Shown here: in pieces, positions 59,682 through 64,000 of the stretch
Layout: the number at the start of each line of letters is the position of its first letter
How positions within the stretch are numbered: the first letter of the stretch is position 1
Source of the DNA: Acidulodesulfobacterium sp021802425
GTDB taxonomy: Bacteria > SZUA-79 > Acidulodesulfobacterales > Acidulodesulfobacteraceae
Assembly (NCBI GenBank): GCA_021802425.1
Contig: JAJZXJ010000001.1
Location: 139,789 to 203,788, forward strand
Length of the DNA: 64,000 nt
Direction: 5' to 3'
Notes under the pieces: generated by a model
Told to the model about the DNA's origin: nothing
Seen by the model: only the letters and a program-made list of their open reading frames with translations
Databases searched by the model: none
Program-made: the position numbers and the translations under genes

Positions 59682-62609
59682 ATGAAAACTTTAGGACTTG
59701 ATTTAGGTATCAGTTCAATCGGTTGGACATTAATAGAATCTGACAATGATGACGGTGGTGATAAAATAGTAGATTTAGGCGTAAGAATATTTACGGCGGG
59801 GCAAATAATAGAGCCGGGGAAAAAGGTAGCGGTTCCGCCCGCCAAGCCTCGAAGAGAAGCCCGGTTGGCCAGAAGAACGATAAGCCGTAAAAAAGCAAGA
59901 CTTTTTAAAATTAAAAAACTTTTAAGAGATTACAATTTAACAGGATTTATAGAATCATTATTTTATGATAAAAAAATAACTGATGTATGGGAATTACGTG
60001 CTAAAGCACTAAAAGAAAAAATATACCCCGAAGACTTCTCGAGGATATTAATTCATACGGCAAAGCATAGAGGTTATGTATCTTCGCTTGAACCTAACGA
60101 TAATGATGCCGATGATAAAAAAAGCGAAGATAAAAAAGAAAACGGGGAAATAAAAAAAGTAATATCTAAGACTCAAAACGATATAGAGAAATATAATTAT
60201 CAAACCTACGGAGAATACGTTTACAACGATGCGCTAAAAAATGGAACCCGTATGAGAAACGGGAAAAATAAAAAAGATAAAAAAGCGGAAATAGAGTATA
60301 GGTATTTTCCAACATTAACCTTAATCAAAAAGGAAATTGATACTATTTTTGAGAAACAGGCACAATTCGGAAACGATTGCGCTACGGATGAACTAAAAAA
60401 TAAATACTGGGAAATAACTAGCTCCGTTAAAGAACCTAAGTCTTTTGAAAATATGGTGGGCTTATGCCAATTTTTCAATGACAGAGAAAACGGGGAAAAA
60501 AGGGCGCCGAAACATTCGTATTCGGCAGAAAGATTTGTTTTGCTGACATCTATTTTAAATACGGTTGTCGTAAGCGAAAACTTAAACGAAACTAAAATCG
60601 TAGATATAAAACCGTTGGAAGATATTATGGAATTTGTCTATAAAAAAGATTCCAATAGTATAACTTATAAACAATTAAGAGATTTTTTATCCATAGACGA
60701 AAAATCAAGATTCAAGGGAATTGATTATGGTAAGAAAAGGAAAACGGATCCCGAATTAAATAAATTCGCCGATTTACAGGGGTTCAATATGCTAAAGGGA
60801 ATTTGCGGAGAAAAAATCGCTTCAAATAAAGATTTATCGCTTAAAATAACGCGAATACTATCATATCAAAAAGGGGGGAACAGTCGCATCGAAGAATTGT
60901 CAGGCATAAAAGAATTAGATGCAGATATGATAAATGCTTTGGCTAATTTAGATATTATAAAAGATTTTATTAATTTGTCCGCTAAAGCTATAGATATAAT
61001 CCTGCCTGATATGGAAAACGGTTTAAGATACGACGAGGCGGTAAGAAATGCCATTGATAAGGGGGCATTACCGGGTGAAAAAAATCTAAAGCAGGACAAA
61101 TTGCCCGCTTTAGATAAAACTAACATGTTAATAACTAATCCCACGGTATCAAGGGTGCTATCGGAAACCAGAAAGGTTATTAACGCCGTTATAAGAAAAT
61201 ACGGCAAATTAGATAGAATCAACATAGAGCTTGCAAGAGAGCAATTCAAGACAAAAAAAGAAGCAAAAAAATACATGGAATCCCAATCGAGAAATAGGGA
61301 CAGCAAAAGCCTTGCGGAAAAATTACTAAACGGAATAGACATCAACAGGCCGAGTTCAAAAGACATATTTAAGGCAAGATTATATACCCAGCAAAACGGA
61401 ATAAGTCCGTATTCGGGAAAAACCATTGAATTTAGTAGGCTTTTAGAAGACGGATACTGCCAAATAGACCATATATTGCCGCAATCTAAATCTATGGATG
61501 ACGGTTTTAATAATAAAGTATTGTGTCTTGCAAAAGAAAATCAAGAAAAAGGAAATAGGCTTCCCTATGAATGGCTTACCGAAACAAAACAGTTTGAGAT
61601 ATTTAAAGCCAGAATTTTATCTATGAAGGATGCTTTAGGATATAGAAAGGTTCAGAATCTTTTAACAGATAAAATCGATACCAAAGGATTTATAGAAAGG
61701 AATTTAAATGACACGAGGTATGCTTCGAGAATTTGTAAAAATTATTTAAAAACTTACCTAAAAATAGGCAATGATGACAATACGAGAAAGGTTTATGCCG
61801 TAAACGGCATATTAACAAATAAATTAAGGTATCAGTGGGGTCTCGAAAATAAAGATAGGAAAGACGATAAGCATCACGCCGAAGATGCGGCTATAGTAGC
61901 GCTGACAAATGCCGGGATGGTCAAAAGGTTGTCCGATTATTATAGGGAACGTGAATTTAAAAAACATCCCGTATTTACCGAACCGTTCGACGGTTTTAGT
62001 AAAACATTAAATGAAAAATTAAATAATTTGCCGAAAGGAAGGCTTTTAGTATCAAGACCGCCGAGAAAGAAAATAACCGGGGCGGCGCACAAAGAAACGG
62101 TTAAAAGCCCAAAAAAGAAAAATGATTCTATGATTAAAATCCATAATGGAAATGGATATGCTGAGCAAGCTCTTATGCCGAGATTAGATGTATTCAAAAA
62201 AGATGGCAAATATTATTACGTTCCTATATATGTTGCCGATTTTGTAAAAAAAGAATTGCCGAACAAAATCATTACAATCGGAAAAGAGAAATCGGAATTG
62301 GATATACTAGACGATAGCTATGAGTTTCTGTTTTCGTTATACAAAGACGACTTGATAGAAGTGAAGCAGAAAAAGAAAAATAAAGAAAAAATAATCGGAT
62401 ATTACCAAGGAATAAATATTAGCAATTGTCAAATAACCTATCAAAATACTGACGGCTCAAAAAAAATAAACGACAAAGGTGAAAATTCAGACCATAATTT
62501 CGGCGGCAAAACACTTGAATATTTTAGAAAATACCAGATTGATCCATTAGGTTTTTATTATGAAATCAAGAAGGAACGCAGATGTCCGCTTTCGGCAGAA
62601 AAACATTGA
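59682..62609 (+). CDS. cas9: CRISPR-associated endonuclease Cas9 (compact, type II-C)
   Basis: 975 aa from the ATG at 59682, chosen because GAGGAA (59673-59678) precedes it. An in-frame TTG at 59658 lies inside the tracrRNA promoter. RuvC-I 'LGLDLGISSIGW' carries Asp7, followed by an arginine-rich bridge helix 'KPRREARLARRTISRKKAR' and a REC region of about 400 aa. RuvC-II has Glu516 ('INIELAREQF'), HNH has His597 ('QIDHILPQSKSMDDGFNNK') and RuvC-III has His732/Asp735 ('HHAEDAAIVAL'). The C-terminal PAM-interacting part spans about 790-975. All catalytic residues are present. The size is close to the small II-C enzymes of Campylobacter (984 aa). Genes cas1 and cas2 follow and no csn2 or cas4 is seen. 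Confidence 0.96.
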   Translation: MKTLGLDLGISSIGWTLIESDNDDGGDKIVDLGVRIFTAGQIIEPGKKVAVPPAKPRREARLARRTISRKKARLFKIKKLLRDYNLTGFIESLFYDKKITDVWELRAKALKEKIYPEDFSRILIHTAKHRGYVSSLEPNDNDADDKKSEDKKENGEIKKVISKTQNDIEKYNYQTYGEYVYNDALKNGTRMRNGKNKKDKKAEIEYRYFPTLTLIKKEIDTIFEKQAQFGNDCATDELKNKYWEITSSVKEPKSFENMVGLCQFFNDRENGEKRAPKHSYSAERFVLLTSILNTVVVSENLNETKIVDIKPLEDIMEFVYKKDSNSITYKQLRDFLSIDEKSRFKGIDYGKKRKTDPELNKFADLQGFNMLKGICGEKIASNKDLSLKITRILSYQKGGNSRIEELSGIKELDADMINALANLDIIKDFINLSAKAIDIILPDMENGLRYDEAVRNAIDKGALPGEKNLKQDKLPALDKTNMLITNPTVSRVLSETRKVINAVIRKYGKLDRINIELAREQFKTKKEAKKYMESQSRNRDSKSLAEKLLNGIDINRPSSKDIFKARLYTQQNGISPYSGKTIEFSRLLEDGYCQIDHILPQSKSMDDGFNNKVLCLAKENQEKGNRLPYEWLTETKQFEIFKARILSMKDALGYRKVQNLLTDKIDTKGFIERNLNDTRYASRICKNYLKTYLKIGNDDNTRKVYAVNGILTNKLRYQWGLENKDRKDDKHHAEDAAIVALTNAGMVKRLSDYYREREFKKHPVFTEPFDGFSKTLNEKLNNLPKGRLLVSRPPRKKITGAAHKETVKSPKKKNDSMIKIHNGNGYAEQALMPRLDVFKKDGKYYYVPIYVADFVKKELPNKIITIGKEKSELDILDDSYEFLFSLYKDDLIEVKQKKKNKEKIIGYYQGINISNCQITYQNTDGSKKINDKGENSDHNFGGKTLEYFRKYQIDPLGFYYEIKKERRCPLSAEKH

Positions 62610-62637
62610 TTCATTTTGTAATCGGAGGCAATAGGAA

Positions 62638-63576
62638 ATGGGATGGAGAACCGTTTTTATCTCCAATAAAAATACTTTAAGTTTATTTTTAAATAATCTT
62701 ATAATAAAATACGATGAAACGTCTTTGTCTAACTTTAAAAAAGGCGGCAAAACAATTTCCGTTCCGTTAAATGATATATCGGTTATAATTTTAGATAATA
62801 TTCAAATAAATATTAGCGTTTCATTATTGTCAAAGTTTGCAGATGAAGGGATATCGCTTTTTATTTGCGACGACAAACATATGCCCGCCGGATTATATAC
62901 TCCTTTCAATAACCATAGCAGGTTCACCGGAATTTCTAAATCACAGATTGGCTTAACCGAGCCGTTTAAAAAAAGGTGCTGGCAAAAAATAATACAAGCA
63001 AAAATATTAAATCAAGCAAATGTTATTAAATCACTACATCCGGAAAATTATATTTTATTAGAAAATTTAAGTAAAAAAGTATTGTCCGGCGACACCTCTA
63101 ATATAGAAGGACAATCCGCCAAAATTTATTGGAAATCATTATTTTTCGATTTTACAAGAACAAATAAACTTTCTAAAATTAAAAATGCCGATATTAGAAA
63201 TATCGCTTTGAACTATGGATATTCTATTATTAGAGGCACAATTGCTCGCTCTATTGCTGCCGCAGGATTATTTCCCTCGTTAGGAATACACCACTCAAAC
63301 GACTTAAATGCTTTTAATTTAGCCGACGATTTAATAGAACCGTTCAGACCGTTTATTGATATTGAAGTCTATAATATGTATAAAGACAATAATGTTTTTG
63401 CTAAGGATTTCACTAAAATCGAAAAAATAAAATTACTGGAATTATTACATAAAAGTGTTGCTATAGATAATAAAGAAGAGATAATTCTAAACGCCATAGA
63501 ACAAAATATATACTCTTTTGTAAAAGCAATAAAAGAAAAAAAGCCTGATAACATTTTATTTCCGTTATTTTTATGA
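62638..63576 (+). CDS. cas1: CRISPR integrase Cas1 (type II)
   Basis: A 312-aa protein. An N-terminal beta domain ('VFISNKNTLSLFLNNLIIKY', 'VPLNDISVIILDN') precedes a helical catalytic domain with the metal ligands Glu in 'SNIEGQSAKIYW', His in 'LGIHHSND' and the acidic 'NLADDLIEPFRPFID'. Cas1 with Cas2 inserts new spacers. It begins 28 bp after cas9 with GGAGG upstream and overlaps cas2 by 4 bp. Confidence 0.95.
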   Translation: MGWRTVFISNKNTLSLFLNNLIIKYDETSLSNFKKGGKTISVPLNDISVIILDNIQINISVSLLSKFADEGISLFICDDKHMPAGLYTPFNNHSRFTGISKSQIGLTEPFKKRCWQKIIQAKILNQANVIKSLHPENYILLENLSKKVLSGDTSNIEGQSAKIYWKSLFFDFTRTNKLSKIKNADIRNIALNYGYSIIRGTIARSIAAAGLFPSLGIHHSNDLNAFNLADDLIEPFRPFIDIEVYNMYKDNNVFAKDFTKIEKIKLLELLHKSVAIDNKEEIILNAIEQNIYSFVKAIKEKKPDNILFPLFL

Positions 63577-63896
63577 TAGAGGTCAGATACTTGAGGCTTA
63601 TTGTGTTTTTTGATTTGCCTACAAAAACTAAAAAAGATAAAAAAAATTACATGGATTTCCGCAAATTATTAATAAGTTCCGGATTTTTCATGATTCAGTA
63701 TTCTGTTTACGTAAGGATATGCAAAGGACATGACTCTATTGAAACATATGAACGGATAATAGGCAATAATATACCGCCGAGGGGCAGTGTAAGAATGCTA
63801 ACTGTTACGAATAATCAATACGAGAGAATGATAATATTCTTGGGACAGAAAAAAAATGAAGAAAAAATTGGAGAAAACCAATTACTTTTATTTTAA
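63573..63896 (+). CDS. cas2: CRISPR-associated protein Cas2
   Basis: A 107-aa ferredoxin-like protein. 'LRLIVFFDLPTKTKKDKKNYMDFRKLLISSGF' contains the conserved Asp at the end of beta-1 and 'FRK.L...GF'. 'QYSVYVRIC' and 'PPRGSVRMLTVTNNQYERM' follow. It is the structural core of the Cas1-Cas2 adaptation complex. The start ATGA overlaps the cas1 stop. The last codons run directly into the degenerate end of the CRISPR array. Confidence 0.95.
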   Translation: MIEVRYLRLIVFFDLPTKTKKDKKNYMDFRKLLISSGFFMIQYSVYVRICKGHDSIETYERIIGNNIPPRGSVRMLTVTNNQYERMIIFLGQKKNEEKIGENQLLLF

Positions 63897-64000
63897 ATTG
63901 TAGCATTTTTAAAATAAAAAAATGTGATATAACCCTTTAAACTCTTGTATTTACGAGCCATAGATTATATCACATCTTTAAACGAGAGATGCCGAAAACT
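63897..64000 (-). CRISPR. Edge of type II-C CRISPR array, transcribed toward the cas genes
   Basis: A 36-bp repeat at 63964-63999 reads on the minus strand from GTTTTCGGCATCTCTCG to TGATATAAT. The next 30 nt (63963-63934) are a spacer-sized unit. They are followed by a degenerate repeat (63933-63897) that starts GTTATATCACAT and ends GCTACAAT. This 36/30 period is standard for type II. The array continues beyond the window at 64000. The intact repeat ends with an extended -10 (TGATATAAT), as in Neisseria-type II-C arrays. Only one intact repeat is visible, so the assignment rests on the match to the tracrRNA anti-repeat. Confidence 0.85.

Noticed and set aside
60866..61426. 186-aa ORF antisense to cas9
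   Set aside because: Hydrophobic shadow of the cas9 coding frame; no ribosome site and no recognisable family. The sense strand has conserved RuvC motifs.

Overview
The window is an AT-rich chromosomal segment of a flagellated Gram-negative bacterium. The flagellar genes (fliW, motAB, flgJ with a transglycosylase domain, fliI), futalosine-pathway menaquinone synthesis (mqnC), the uncharacterised radical-SAM/DUF2344 fusion protein, a membrane-anchored c-type cytochrome, cobalamin (cbiB) and C5 tetrapyrrole (hemL) genes and many two-component and c-di-GMP proteins fit a deltaproteobacterial (Desulfobacterota-like) lineage. That placement is inference from gene content. A run of 100 N at 48550-48649 shows that this is a scaffold of assembled contigs.

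Layout. Positions 1-8.3 kb carry a motility/c-di-GMP block: end of fliW, a GGDDF protein, an HDOD protein, a small HD-GYP-type N-terminal module, a FlgN/FliT-like ORF, a PilZ protein, motA-motB and flgJ-fliI. From 8.3 to 16.7 kb lie mqnC, dksA-like, glgA, a signalling cluster (receiver, 980-aa hybrid kinase, receiver), a thioesterase and a DnaJ-like protein. From 16.7 to 42.2 kb there are mostly housekeeping genes (cbiB, Bax1-type membrane protein, K+ channel, GH57 enzyme, miaB, HU/IHF, priA, deacetylase-like, MFS, tRNA-Ala(CGC), hemL, cytochrome c, radical SAM proteins, M50 protease, scpA, rluB). A MITE-like palindromic element lies at 18.7-18.8 kb and a third copy of its core abuts miaB.

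At 40.0-42.6 kb a TPP riboswitch with its own promoter and intrinsic terminator precedes a CofH-like radical SAM gene, thiS and thiG. The CofH-like enzyme is a candidate replacement for ThiH/ThiO as the dehydroglycine source. From 42.5 to 56.5 kb an operon-like minus-strand cluster encodes a conjugation-type type IV secretion system. Its order (VirB2/TrbC, B3/TrbD, B4/TrbE, B5/TrbJ, B6/TrbL, B8/TrbF, B10/TrbI) follows Ti-plasmid trb operons. It also contains a MoxR/RavA-type AAA+ ATPase, a VirD4-like coupling ATPase, a VirB9-like protein, a lipoprotein and a lytic transglycosylase. No relaxase and no VirB11 are visible, but the sequence gap interrupts the cluster.

After pyruvate kinase and a strip of decayed DNA, positions 59.5-64.0 kb hold a type II-C CRISPR-Cas locus. 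A divergent tracrRNA has a consensus sigma70 promoter, then come a compact Cas9 (about 975 aa, all nuclease residues present), Cas1 and Cas2, and the edge of the CRISPR array. The array is read on the minus strand towards the cas genes and each intact repeat ends in an extended -10 promoter. The repeat pairs with the tracrRNA anti-repeat over 28 nt with only two G-U wobbles, so the locus looks functional.
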